Positions 50,628 through 61,178 of a stretch of DNA of 64,000 bases are shown piece after piece (position 1 is the first letter of the stretch; each line of letters begins with the position of its first letter). The notes under the pieces were generated by a model, which had not been told where the DNA came from, did not search any database, and saw only the letters and a program-made list of their open reading frames with translations. The position numbers and the translations under genes were made by a program. This DNA is from Pseudisothecium myosuroides (Eukaryota > Streptophyta > Bryopsida > Hypnales > Lembophyllaceae), in assembly GCA_951799445.1 (NCBI GenBank), contig OX637292.1:1367296-1431295 (forward strand). The letters run 5' to 3'.

Positions 50628-52080
50628 TGCAAGAACCTGCCGCAAGAAAGAATTCACGGCTCAAAAAACAAGAGTGAGGTTTAGAAAACACACCCACAAC
50701 TGAAACGAAATTGCAATAAAAAACGAGGGAGTGGAAGGAGTTACCTACTTTGGAGTTGGAGAGATCGCTTGACTGCTTGAGCCGTGAAGCTCTGATTGTT
50801 TAGCTTGAGTCGTGAAGCCCGCAATGCTTGCCGCAATGTTGAACAGTAGTAGTGGATCGGAGTGAGCGCCCAAAGAGAACACTGATTCAAGTTGATCGCT
50901 TTATCGCAACTCGCAAGCAGACACAGCAGATTAGTTGGAACCCCAATTTGTGGATGCGGCGATCACTCTAAAACCCAAAATCTCAGGCCCCAAAACTTGC
51001 ACAATGCAGCCCAGCACCCGCGGAGTACCCAAAGTTTCTTGCGAGCGATAAAGAAAGGAAATTGGCAGAAACGCAGAACGTAATTCAACTTCAAAATAGA
51101 AATCTACAATCCAAATTGTGCACTCAGCTACTCAAAAACACACTGTAGGAAGGTGACAGGTGAGAGGTTGCGTGACTGCGTCGCTGCGAGTAAGCGAGAG
51201 TTTCTGAGAGAGACAGACTGATCACTAATCCAACGACCAATGACGGAACGCCCAATCTCAACCGTCGATTGATTGAGGATGGACGGCCTGATTGGATAGG
51301 CGCTAGGGTTTAGTGAGTTACTGCATGTTTTCGTATTTGGATAAGTGACTAACATACTAAGTGCCTAAGTGGGGCTGTTAGTTGTGGGGCCTGGGAATAA
51401 ACGGTAACTCACAGAGACAGACTTCTGTAAGTTAGTTCAGTCTTCCAGGGCTCAGGACTCGAGGCTTCCAGAGTTCTAGTTCCAGCTGTTCCAACTTCGA
51501 AGAATCCAAGGCATAAAGTGGCTGTCAGCCTTTGAATGAGGATTACTTCATTATTACGAATTTGGTAACTTGGTATTATAGCTTGGTTACTTTGGAGTTG
51601 GTACACTAGAATATTGTACATAGTATTAAAAAAAATCCTAAAAAGTATATGCCCGGTCGGCTGCCCGCCATGAAAAATACCTTTCAATCGGTAATTTGCC
51701 GTGGATACTCCTAGGGCAGCTTGCCAAAATGCCAGCATTTTTTTTTCTAGCCGGCTCATTTTTGAAAACCTTCATTTTTCTTCCGGAACCCCTTCCTAAA
51801 CATTTCTATCTCATTCGGAAATTCTCAAGATCAACCGGCTAGCTTGTAACTAACTGACGGCACTCCCCATTCATTGCTATAAGTGTATATTTGTACTTTT
51901 AGTATCTAAAAATACTAAAACTGTGTAAAGTACTTATACTTTAAGAATCCAAAATACTATAATACTAGGTACCTTACTTGTACTTGAAGTATTACAATTG
52001 TAGTACAATGCAGGTACAGAGTATCTACTGATACTAGAAAGGAGGTATACTTGATTTAACTAAACCCTAAAAACGAAATA
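50628..52080. other. 5' region of the hAT pseudogene and spacer
   Basis: On the minus strand a likely first intron and leader lie upstream of 50627. A CTAGGGTTTAG telobox-like motif lies near 51303-51313, suggesting the old promoter. From 51890 to 52030 the sequence is rich in AGTACTT and AATACTA motifs. No gene is supported. Confidence 0.4.
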
Positions 52081-54561
52081 CTACTCAATGTTGAATGCCC
52101 ACCACTCCCTTAATGCATCCTCACACACACATTGGGATTCAGCAGACATCTTATATACGGGGGTTCCCTTCACCCTATGAGCTGCAAGAGTCATGGGGAA
52201 TTTGCAAGCTCGTACTAGATGGGCATCAACATGCACATCTATCGCCTTGTCACAGAACACATATGTCTTCTCTCTACGTCCAAACTTCTTGTAGTACTTC
52301 CCTCGGATAACAACATCCCCTACACTAAAGATTCCACCCCATGGACAAGAAAAAGGCTCCTCTAATACAAACTTCATCTTTTGGCACTATAGTAGAGTTG
52401 CACACCATCTTCATTGTCTTCCTCAGCTGGGATCATGAAGTTGTCTCCAACGTCAACCATGTCACCAATCTCCACAAACACTCCATCATGCAACCAATTC
52501 TCCACTTCATCCAACTTCTCATCTTGTTCTGCAACTGCACTTGGATTGACAGGTACTAGCCTTTGCACCTGCCACTCCTGCACATGTCTTACAATCATTC
52601 CATTGACCATCAATACATGGAATGCAGAAACAAGATAATGCACAAGTTTTGAGAAGTGTAGGGTCAGTCATGGAAAATCCCATAATAGAGTATAAATTCT
52701 TTGAACCAGGGATAGTGTTGCACTTCAAACTGTTGTCTTCATGATTCACCTCCTTCTCTCCAATGTGCCAAAACACTCTAGAAAGAGGAGATGTTTTTGA
52801 CTAAGCATAGGAACTGACAACACGCTCCATATACTTTTCGTCTAGAAACTGCACTACTTGTGTAGCATTTTGCAACGAACGTATGGGATTTTGAATTTGT
52901 TTAGCTGCAAGCGCCCTCTTCACAACTGCTCCTGCACCAACCCACTCTCCTTTCCCATGGGCTGATTCAAAAAAATTCCAACACATCATACAACCTCCAG
53001 TGAGCATGGGGTAGCGGGCTACAAAGTACATCGTTGTAGCACACTTGAACTGCGCACTGCAATCGTCACTGAAAACCCAGTGTTCCTCAGGAGAGAACCC
53101 TGAATCCACCAACTAATCCTAATGTAAAAACAAACAATGCTGCACAAATGTTGAATCATGGTTCTTATCATCGGATATATAAAAGTGAGTTTGCTTGAAA
53201 ATCTCATCTCCCTCCCTCCACATTGTGATGTGAACCAGTATAGTGACAGAAGTGCTAAAGTAATACAAACTCTGAACTTCATTTTGAATGGCAAAAGAAT
53301 AGTTCTCTGCATAGTCAATGTAAGAGACAACAACTCCCTCTAGAACATTTGTCATCATCAGTTGGCATTGCTTGTCCTGCTGTCGCAGCACAGAGTAAGT
53401 GAATTCCCTGTTATACTCCCAAAAATGACTCTAAAGATCGAACCCACGAGATTCTGTGAAGTGTCTAGCTCTATTCCCAACTTAAGCTCAGCCAGTATCC
53501 AATTTCTACTTTCCGGTCCTAGATCTTAAACCGGAAACAACAACACACCGAAAACAACGACCAGACCTCTCTCTATTTCTGCCGGTCTGTCAAGCTATTC
53601 GGTCCTGTAATCCTATCACAACCCACGATCCTACAATTTCTAATCTTGGAACTTCTCTGGACCGATCCAATCCGATCCTCTCACACATACTCTCACTCCA
53701 CTCCGGTTTAGTTTTGCCTCTGTTTCACCATCAGAGGGTTCGCCGCTTGCTTTTGAGAGTGGCAGGCCCGCCACTCCTTCCGTGACTTATAGTGGCTAAA
53801 GACCCACTTCTCTAATCCACTACTTCCTACACTAGCGCGGATCCGGTTTGATCTCTCACAGTCCAACTGGACAGCGATCCGGTTTGCAGGTCACACAAAG
53901 ACCCCCCGTACGATCTTCTCATACTACAACGACCTTGATGCCAAGTTCCCTCCGTGCAAAGTTAGGTGATTACAAGTGAATCCGTCCGTTCCAACATCAA
54001 CTAAAGTCCTTCCGTTTACCAACTAGGGCAGCGAGACCTCACGGGAGATTGGACACTCAACCGGATGTCCTATCCAGGAGCTCTAGCGCGACTAAGGACT
54101 CTTTCCCTATCCGCCTAGCCTAACAACGGTTTTCTCGCCCGGAACCGTGAACCGTAGAGGTGTTGAGGAACTGAAACCCACTCCCAACACTTAGAATACC
54201 CACTCACATGCACATAAGAGCAAAACAAACACACTAAGGGGAGAAATCTCTCTAGAATCTGCATACATCTTCCTAATTCCTCTTCAAAACAGCCCTGCCA
54301 CGCGCGGGAGAGACGTACAACAAGAAGTCAATAGAAAACACACAAAAACTCAAAAGAAAAGACTCCCAGTCTCCTTCGCAGAGACTGACTAATATACACT
54401 TTAAAACTCAAAAGTCAACAAAAAGGGGCCCGGAAAGTCCGCACGGAACTTTCGGTCCCTGCTGAGCCGGCCAGACCGGAGAAAACCCAATCCAGACTAG
54501 ACACACCGGATCAAATCCGGTCCGGTCCTAACTAACAAATATTTACAAAACTAAATCCTAT

Positions 54562-56328
54562 CTATCCTAACACAACCGGATCTACTCCTTGATCCGTTCC
54601 TTCGTCCATGACTTGGTCTCCGCCTTGGTCCACGCTCTGATCTTGATCCGCACCCTGATCTGGGGTTAGATCCATACTTTGATCCTGCCCCGGGTTCAAT
54701 GTGGGACTCCTGGGCATTTCCGCTCCAAGCTATTCGAAGACGTCCGTCAAATTCCGGTTCCGCTCCCCGGTTTCACGTTCTGGGAGATCCGGTGACGAAT
54801 CCAAGTTGATGGTGTGCGCGAGCTTCCTCCCACTCTTCTTTGACTGGGGAGTCCCCTCCTTTCCTTCCATCTGAATGCCCACGATCGGAAAAGACCCGGG
54901 CATTGAAAGGTCGGACAAATGGAACGATCGTGACAACGTCACTCCGTTCAGCTTTTGGCTGCTCTCCTCCATCCGGTTTGCTGCTTCTCGCGCTTCCATC
55001 ATCACCAATTCCACCTTCTCGGAGTAGTCCGTCAAGATCCAGACCAACCGAGTTCCGGATATCTTCTTCTCCTTGAGGACTCCCTCGTCAAACAGCTTTG
55101 ACTTGGTGATGGCCTCTCCGGTTGTCCCAAAAGTGGCCTTCATGTCCTCGGCTACTTTCCGGGTAGCCTCCGCCATCTCCCGTGTGGTGGCCATGTCCTC
55201 CTTGAGGAGTAACAATTCCGTCTACAACGACTCATTCTCCTCTTGGAGTCGTCGTATCTCCGCTTCTTGCTTCCGGATCTCATCCGGGTTGGAGATGAAT
55301 TCTGCAACCACTCCTGCAAGGTTGCTATCCGCTGATGCTCCCACCAGCTCGCTGATCTAGTTCAGAATCAGCTTCTTCACTGCCTAGTCTGCTCGAACAT
55401 CGCTCAGGATGTTGATCAGCTGGTTGAACGGATCCGTCGGATCCGATCCGGAAGGACCCGATTCTTCAAAAACCGGTTTCTTCCCAGGGTTCGATGTTTC
55501 ACCCGGAGGGGTTGGGGTCCCTCTCTCGTGAGGAGGCGTCGTCTTCTGCCGCTTGTGCTGCGGCCGGTGTTGCTCCTCCTCTTCTTCTTCTTCTTCCTCG
55601 GAACCGAATACTTCCTCCTGTTCTTCTTCCGATTCCGATTCCCCATACTTCAGGAGTGACTCATGAGTCTTCCACTCTTTTTCCTCCGTATCCGTGAGGA
55701 GTTGGTTATGCTTGTAAAGATGGAAGATGTAGGGACTCAACGGAGTCGGCCTACTTCCTCCGATCTTTGGAACCAGACGGCTGACCAAATCGGAAAAGAT
55801 CCTAGCCCAGTCCACCTTTCGTTCCCCGCTCAGGGCTCCGAAAATCAGGTTCCCGATGGCAATTGTCACCCTCGTTGGCTTCTTCGAGTGGATGATCGGA
55901 ACTAGGAACTGTAGAAGATTGCGATGCCGGTCGTCCAAACAATCCGCGACCGCATGCCCATCCTTCGAGTCCACGCTGCTCCGGAACTTCCCTCGGGTGT
56001 AACCTTCCTTCGAGGTGGCCATCCCTTGACCTCCTAACCGGAAATCGTACACGGACCTCCACATTTCTTCCGTCCAACTGCCCGGAATCCCGTGGATGGT
56101 CTTATCGAACTGATTCGAGAGTTTTCCCAACAACTCTCGAATCATCCGTTCCTCCCTAAACCCCTAGGGTTTATCGATCAATCTTCCGCAACCCATCTTG
56201 GCAAGATCCTCTATGAGGTTGTCCTTTTCCTTCTCTTCTGCTGGAATAATCGGACACACCTTCCGGAGTTTAACTTCTACTGCGGAGGAACTGGACGGTC
56301 CTGCTCTACTCTTGCGGAGCTGAGGCAT
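54562..56328 (-). pseudogene. Plant-transposon-type ORF with five in-frame TAG codons
   Basis: A 589-codon frame from the ATG at 56328 to a TAG at 54562 is interrupted only by TAG codons at 56164, 55384, 55357, 55222 and 54730. In order it shows a basic N-terminus, IRELLGKLSNQFDKTIHG, a globular segment with LVPIIHSKKPTRVTIAIGN and SPYIFHLYKHNQLL, an acidic Glu run (about 55600), a proline-rich linker, a heptad-rich coiled coil (IRKQEAEIRRLQEENESL) and a Gln/Asp-rich tail. The globular part is reminiscent of the 'putative plant transposon protein' domain found in retroelement-linked plant proteins; this is recalled, not computed. The frame being otherwise open over 1.7 kb argues for recent decay. 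Confidence 0.6.
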
Positions 56329-56597
56329 GGACACGGGCTGTGCTAACCGGATTCTGACTGAGGCTACCTTTCCCTCTCCTAGCCGCACGTCTCGTTTTTC
56401 ACCTTCGCTCTTCCGATCTTAACCGGAATACCTCTAAACCTGCAACACACTAAAGCGCTGCGCGCTCTTACACACACACACGCACACACAAACTCACAGA
56501 ACAAGGGAGCAAATCACTGGGGAGGGAAGCTAAGTACACGCTAGAGAGCGATTTCCGCAAAAGAAATTTGAAAAAGAGTGGCAACTGGATTGGTCAA

Positions 56598-56607
56598 CCT
56601 ATTTATA
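56598..56607 (-). promoter_or_regulatory. TATA box of the 3.4 kb insertion
   Basis: The minus strand reads TATAAATAGG about 270 bases before the ATG at 56328, a good plant TATA context followed by a CT-rich leader. Confidence 0.55.
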
Positions 56608-57210
56608 ATCTGATCTGTCATCATGACGAAATCCGTTCTTGACCCAATCCGTTCCAACTCAGATCCGCTCCAACTCTAATCCGAGTTAGATTCCGATCGA
56701 ATCCGGATTGTCACCTCTTCCGTTCCATAGCTAATTTCCGGTTTCCCGTTATCTCTTGCTCAATTCCGGATCCCAGATCACGGTTTCCGTTCCAAGATTT
56801 AGATAACTTACAAAAAACCAAAAATTCACATTGCGACACCTGCCACCTTGCTCGAAAATTGTGTGTGATGAAAGTAGTAACTGTCTTCTCCATGTATGAC
56901 AAAAAGACGTGTGCAACAGTCTTCTTAAACACTTCCTTCAGACGCTTCTTTGTCTTGCCCGTGTTGGCATCCACCCCTACCTGGTAGAACTCAAAGCACT
57001 TCCACTTCAAGGTAAATGAAGAAGAACTACACAACTCCAGTTCACAGAAGGTTAGTAGATGGAATCCGCAGTGAGGGCAATCTCCTATAAGGCATTCTAG
57101 CCTATGCCACAGGTCAAACTCTCCCTTTGGATAAACACAAGCTTCCCAGATCAAAGTTATTCGCTTGAAAGTATGCTCATGTGCTTGGTAGCCTCCCTCT
57201 CCACAGACTA

Positions 57211-57520
57211 TGTTGAAGGAAGTGCGTAGTATGGATTAGATGGCTTATAGGAGCTCCTAGTATAGTCTAACCTTAGTTGGATGTTGTAGGAGCTCATACG
57301 ATGGGCTGACCTTAGTTAGGAGTTGTTTGTAGTCAAACCAATGTGCATTTAGAGAGGGCAGCCCTTGTAGAGGTGATATAACCCATATGGTTAGTCATGC
57401 CACTTGGTGGTAGAGTAGTATAAGAGATCAGCCCTTGCATGGGCTTGATACCCCTTTCCCAACCTTGTTTGTGATACCCCTTCATTGGAATACATTACCT
57501 TGGTGTTCTTTTCTTCAAAA
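57211..57520 (+). repeat. 5' LTR of the young copia element
   Basis: 310 bp, beginning TGTTGAAGGAAGT and ending TTCTTCAAAA. The boundaries are set by the GACTA duplication on the outside and the primer site at 57521. Confidence 0.93.
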
Positions 57521-57534
57521 GGTTATGGGCCCAC
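57521..57534 (+). other. Primer-binding site matching the anticodon region of initiator tRNA-Met
   Basis: GGTTATGGGCCCAC directly follows the LTR with no spacer. It is complementary over 14 bases to GTGGGCCCATAACC, the anticodon stem-loop (CAT anticodon) of plant initiator tRNA-Met. No match to the tRNA 3' end (TGGTATCAGAGC) is present here. Confidence 0.8.
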
Positions 57535-57838
57535 TCATGTGAGTTGCTACAAAGAGGTCAGATCTCTTTGCAAGGTGTGTTGGTGGAGAAGTATTGGAGC
57601 TTCAAGCAAGTGAAGTTTGGGGTCGTTTTGGAGCATTTTGGAGCATTTTGGATCAAGATCTTGCAAGTTTGTGAGGTATTCTCTTGTTTTGGGTTCCACT
57701 TTGTTCTTGGAGGGCTGATTTGGTGCTTCATGGTGTGAGTTGAGAGCTAGGGTTTGATCTAGTCTCAAGGGGGGCTGATTTGTTCATATAGTGCCTTATT
57801 TGAGTGATTTGGAGCATTTGTAATTTGATTGGAGAGAT

Positions 57839-58450
57839 TTGGACCACTTGAGATCTGATTGGAGAGACTTGGAGCATTGGAGTGTTCACAAGAGAGATTT
57901 GGATCACTTGAGATCTGATTGGAGAGACTTGGAGCATTGGAGTGTTTACAAGAGAGATTTGGATCACTTGAGATCTGATTGGAGAGACTTGGAGCATTCG
58001 AGGGTTCACAAGAGAGATTTGGATCACTTGAGATCTGATTGGAGAGACTAGGAGCATTGGAGTGTTCACAAGAGAGATTTGGATCACTTGAGATTTGATT
58101 GGAGAGACTTGGAGCATTCGAGGGTTCACAAGAGAGATTTGGATCACTTGAGATCTGATTGGAGAGACTTGGAGCATTCGAGGGTTCACAAGAGAGATTT
58201 GGATCACTTGAGATCTTATTGGAGAGACTTGGAGCATTGGAGTGTTCACAAGAGAGATTTGGATCACTTGAGATCTGATTCGAGAGACTTGGAGCATTTG
58301 AGGGTTCACAAGAGAGATTTGGATCACTTGAGATCTGATTGGAGAGACTTGGAGCATTTTTAGTGTTCACAAGAGAGATTTGGATCATTTGAGATCTGAT
58401 TGGAGAGACTAGGAGCATTGGAGTGTTCACAAGAGAGATTTGGACCACTT
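57839..58450 (+). repeat. 60-bp tandem repeat array in the copia leader (about 10 copies)
   Basis: The unit beginning TTGGATCACTTGAGATCTGA recurs at 57839, 57899, 57959, 58019, 58079, 58139, 58199, 58259, 58319, 58380 and partly 58440. One unit is 61 bp. Because 60 is divisible by three, several frames on both strands stay open, giving artefactual 20-residue repeat ORFs. Confidence 0.95.
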
Positions 58451-58534
58451 AGGGTCAAATTGGAGTTGGTGTGACCACAAGAGGTGTAGTAGAGGGCTGA
58501 TTGGGACTTCCTTTGGAGTGGGAGTCATTTCACC

Positions 58535-60874
58535 ATGGCTACTAGTGAAGGAGACGGCGTGAGGGTCATTGACAAGTTCAATGGAGACAACTTTGGACTT
58601 TGGAAGTTCAAGATGGAGATGATCTTGGCCGAGAAGGACTTGTGGGAGATTGTGGAGGGCACCGAGACACCTCCTTCATCCGATGCCGATGCCGATGTAA
58701 AAGCCAAGAAGTCCTATGATAGGAGGGTCAAGAAGGCCTTCTCCGTGATTGCTTGCAATCTTGCAGATAGGCAACTTGCACATGTTCGAGCATGCAAGGG
58801 ACCAGAAGAAGCATGGCAAGTTCTTTGCAACATCCATGAAACAAAGAGCTTGTCCAACATGCTCTTTCTTCGACGCAAGTTCTTCACTTGCAAGATGCAA
58901 GAGGGCGAGGACATGCTGGACCACATCAACAAGGTCAAGGCACTTGCGGACCAACTGGCTTGTTTGGAGGTGCCCGTGACGGATGGAGACATTGTCATGA
59001 CATTGCTTGAGAGTTTGCCGCCTTCGTATGAGTATCTCATCACCGCTTTGGAGACAAGACCCATGGAGGAGCTCACGCTTGCTTTCATTACAGCAAGGTT
59101 GATGCATGAGGTGTCCAAGAGGAAGGAGAATGAGACCCAAGACGGAGGGGCAGCTCTTCTCTCACGATATGGCCAAGGAGGGACCTCACAACATCGGAAG
59201 GAGACACGCACGTGCTACAATTGTGGGAAGCCCGGTCACCTTGCAAGATATTGTAAGCAACCCAAGAAGGAGAGTGCTAACAAGGCTAGTGTGAAGGAGG
59301 AGGAAGATGAGTTTGCATTTGCGGCTAATGATGGATATGATAACACCAACATGTTCCATTGGATCATTGACTCGGGTGCTACTCAACACATGACCCCGTA
59401 TAGGCAAGTTTTCCTCACGTATGAGACTATTAGCAACCGCAAGGTGTTTTTGGGTGACAATGGCGTGGTGGATGCCATTGGCATGGGTTGCATTGTGGTG
59501 GAGGTGGAGGTGAAGGGCCAAATGAGGCGAATTCGCATCCAAGATGCATTGCATGTGCCGAAGTTGCATGCCAATTTGCTCTCCGTGAGCAAGTTGGTGT
59601 CACAAGATTTGAAGGTGCAATTCAACAACAAGGGTTGTGTTTTGGGTGCACCCAATGGAGAAATGATTGTTACCGTTCCGAGAGAAGGCAATTTGTACCA
59701 ACTCAAGTTCAAAATGGTGAATGGTACCAACGTGGCGTGTGTGGCACAAGGAGCACTTCACCAACAGTCTTTGGAGCTATGGCACAAGAGATTAGGCCAC
59801 CTCAATGTGAAGAGTGTGCAGAGCCTTCAAGGCATGGTGGGTGGCATGCAAGTGATAAAGAGCTCGGGCGACCTTACATGTGAGGCTTGCATTGAAGGCA
59901 AGCAAGCCAGGAAACCATTTCCAAGTGATGGAGTGACAAGGGCAACTAAGGTGTTGGAGATTGTGCACTCCGATGTATGCGGCCCAATGAGGACTACTTC
60001 CATGGGTGGCGCAAGGTATTTCTTGACTTTCATTGATGACTTCTCGAGGAAGATTTGGGTGTTCATGCTCAAGTGCAAGAGTGATGTTTTTGAGAGGTTC
60101 AAGGCATGGAAGGCCCTTGTGGAGAATGAATCGGGGCGGAAAGTGATGGTGTTGAGATCGGACAACGGAGGGGAATACATGTCCAAGGCCTTTGAGACCT
60201 TCATGAGGGACCATGGCATTCAACATCAAACTTCGGCCCCTTATACTCCACAACAAAATGGTGTGGCGGAGCGTGCCAACCGCACACTTGTGGAGATGGC
60301 ACGAGCCATGTTGCATGCCCAAGGCCTCACGTATGATCTTTGGGCGGAGGCCGTATCCAATGCGGCATACACACGCAATAGGTGTCCCACAATTGCGGTA
60401 GCATCTATGACACCACAAGAAGCATGGAGCAGGAAGAGGCCAAACCTTGGTCACATGCGCATTTTTGGATGCGTTGCATATGCCTTGGATTTGAGCCCAC
60501 AACGCTCTAAGCTTGATGCCAAGGGCACTAAGTGCTTGTTTTTGGGCTATTGCGAGGGCTCCAAAGCCTACCGGCTTCTGTGTTTGGAGTCGAAGAAGAT
60601 CATCAAGAGTCGAGATGTCACCTTCGTTGAGGAGAAGCAAGGGGTGTCTACGACTTTGGAGATGTGTCCAAGTGGGAGCAATGGAGGACTAGAGCTTGAG
60701 GTGGACAAATCTCCAACCATCCAGGCTTTGCCAAAAGAGGATGGAGACCAAGAAGAGACACCACCAATACCCAAGGAGAAGTCTACCACATCCTCCAGTT
60801 GGGCACCAAGCGAAGATGATGGAGAAGGAGATGTTTCTCAAGAGCCAAGATATCCTACAAGGGAGCGTTTTTGA
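58535..60874 (+). CDS. Copia gag-protease-integrase polyprotein, cut off before RT by an inversion
   Basis: An intact 779-codon frame. The gag domain opens with FNGDNFGLWKFKMEMIL. The CCHC zinc knuckle CYNCGKPGHLARYC lies at about residues 227-240. The aspartic protease motif WIIDSGATQHMT has D279. A GAG-pre-integrase domain (LELWHKRLGHLN) carries the HHCC zinc site to CEACIEGK. The integrase core has D480 (HSDVCGP), D543 (RSDNGGEY) and E579 (NGVAERAN), spacing D-62-D-35-E as in Ty1/copia. The frame ends after PTRER one codon into the inverted LTR at 60869; in an unrearranged element it would run on into RT. Product role: particle assembly, maturation, and integration. The start ATG at 58535 follows the repeat-bearing leader by about 85 bases. 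Confidence 0.95.
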   Translation: MATSEGDGVRVIDKFNGDNFGLWKFKMEMILAEKDLWEIVEGTETPPSSDADADVKAKKSYDRRVKKAFSVIACNLADRQLAHVRACKGPEEAWQVLCNIHETKSLSNMLFLRRKFFTCKMQEGEDMLDHINKVKALADQLACLEVPVTDGDIVMTLLESLPPSYEYLITALETRPMEELTLAFITARLMHEVSKRKENETQDGGAALLSRYGQGGTSQHRKETRTCYNCGKPGHLARYCKQPKKESANKASVKEEEDEFAFAANDGYDNTNMFHWIIDSGATQHMTPYRQVFLTYETISNRKVFLGDNGVVDAIGMGCIVVEVEVKGQMRRIRIQDALHVPKLHANLLSVSKLVSQDLKVQFNNKGCVLGAPNGEMIVTVPREGNLYQLKFKMVNGTNVACVAQGALHQQSLELWHKRLGHLNVKSVQSLQGMVGGMQVIKSSGDLTCEACIEGKQARKPFPSDGVTRATKVLEIVHSDVCGPMRTTSMGGARYFLTFIDDFSRKIWVFMLKCKSDVFERFKAWKALVENESGRKVMVLRSDNGGEYMSKAFETFMRDHGIQHQTSAPYTPQQNGVAERANRTLVEMARAMLHAQGLTYDLWAEAVSNAAYTRNRCPTIAVASMTPQEAWSRKRPNLGHMRIFGCVAYALDLSPQRSKLDAKGTKCLFLGYCEGSKAYRLLCLESKKIIKSRDVTFVEEKQGVSTTLEMCPSGSNGGLELEVDKSPTIQALPKEDGDQEETPPIPKEKSTTSSSWAPSEDDGEGDVSQEPRYPTRERF

Positions 60875-61178
60875 AGAAAAGAACACCAAGGTAATGTATT
60901 CCAATGAAGGGGTATCACAAACAAGGTTGGGAAAGGGGTATCAAGCCCATGCAAGGGCTGATCTCTTATACTACTCTACCACCAAGTGGCATGACTAACC
61001 ATATGGGTTATATCACCTCTACAAGGGCTGCCCTCTCTAAATGCACATTGGTTTGACTACAAACAACTCCTAACTAAGGTCAGCCCATCGTATGAGCTCC
61101 TACAACATCCAACTAAGGTTAGACTATACTAGGAGCTCCTATAAGCCATCTAATCCATACTACGCACTTCCTTCAACA
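60869..61178 (-). repeat. Internal inverted LTR
   Basis: 310 bp in minus orientation (TTTTGAAG ... CTTCAACA read on +). AGCGT lies directly to its left and the polypurine tract of the inverted block directly to its right. Confidence 0.92.

Larger units (their letters stand above)
53407..56822 (-). mobile_element. Unclassified 3.4 kb insertion carrying its own promoter and ORF
   Basis: AATTC occurs at 53402-53406 and at 56823-56827. Excising one copy plus the 3416 bp between restores TGT-GAA-TTC-ACT-TAC in the host frame, so this is a target duplication. The minus strand begins TTTGGTTTTTTGTAAG and ends GGGAGTATAACAGG. No LTRs or terminal inverted repeats were found by eye. Base composition differs from the surroundings: it is GC-richer and dense in CCGGAT/ATCCGG words. 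A LARD-like retroelement derivative or captured gene fragment is possible. Confidence 0.6.

Noticed and set aside
53430..53470. GATCGAACCCAC resembling an inverted tRNA B box
   Set aside because: Single motif without an A box or fold; chance match or decayed fragment.
52801..56388. TAG recoding (alternative genetic code or programmed readthrough)
   Set aside because: RABD2 in the same window ends with TAG at a normal position and decayed elements need no recoding; CHG deamination is simpler.
57728..58448. Long minus-strand ORFs with 20-residue repeats (LVNPRMLQVSPIRSQVIQIS type)
   Set aside because: They are artefacts of a 60-bp tandem repeat whose length is divisible by three; the array is the leader of a + strand retrotransposon.
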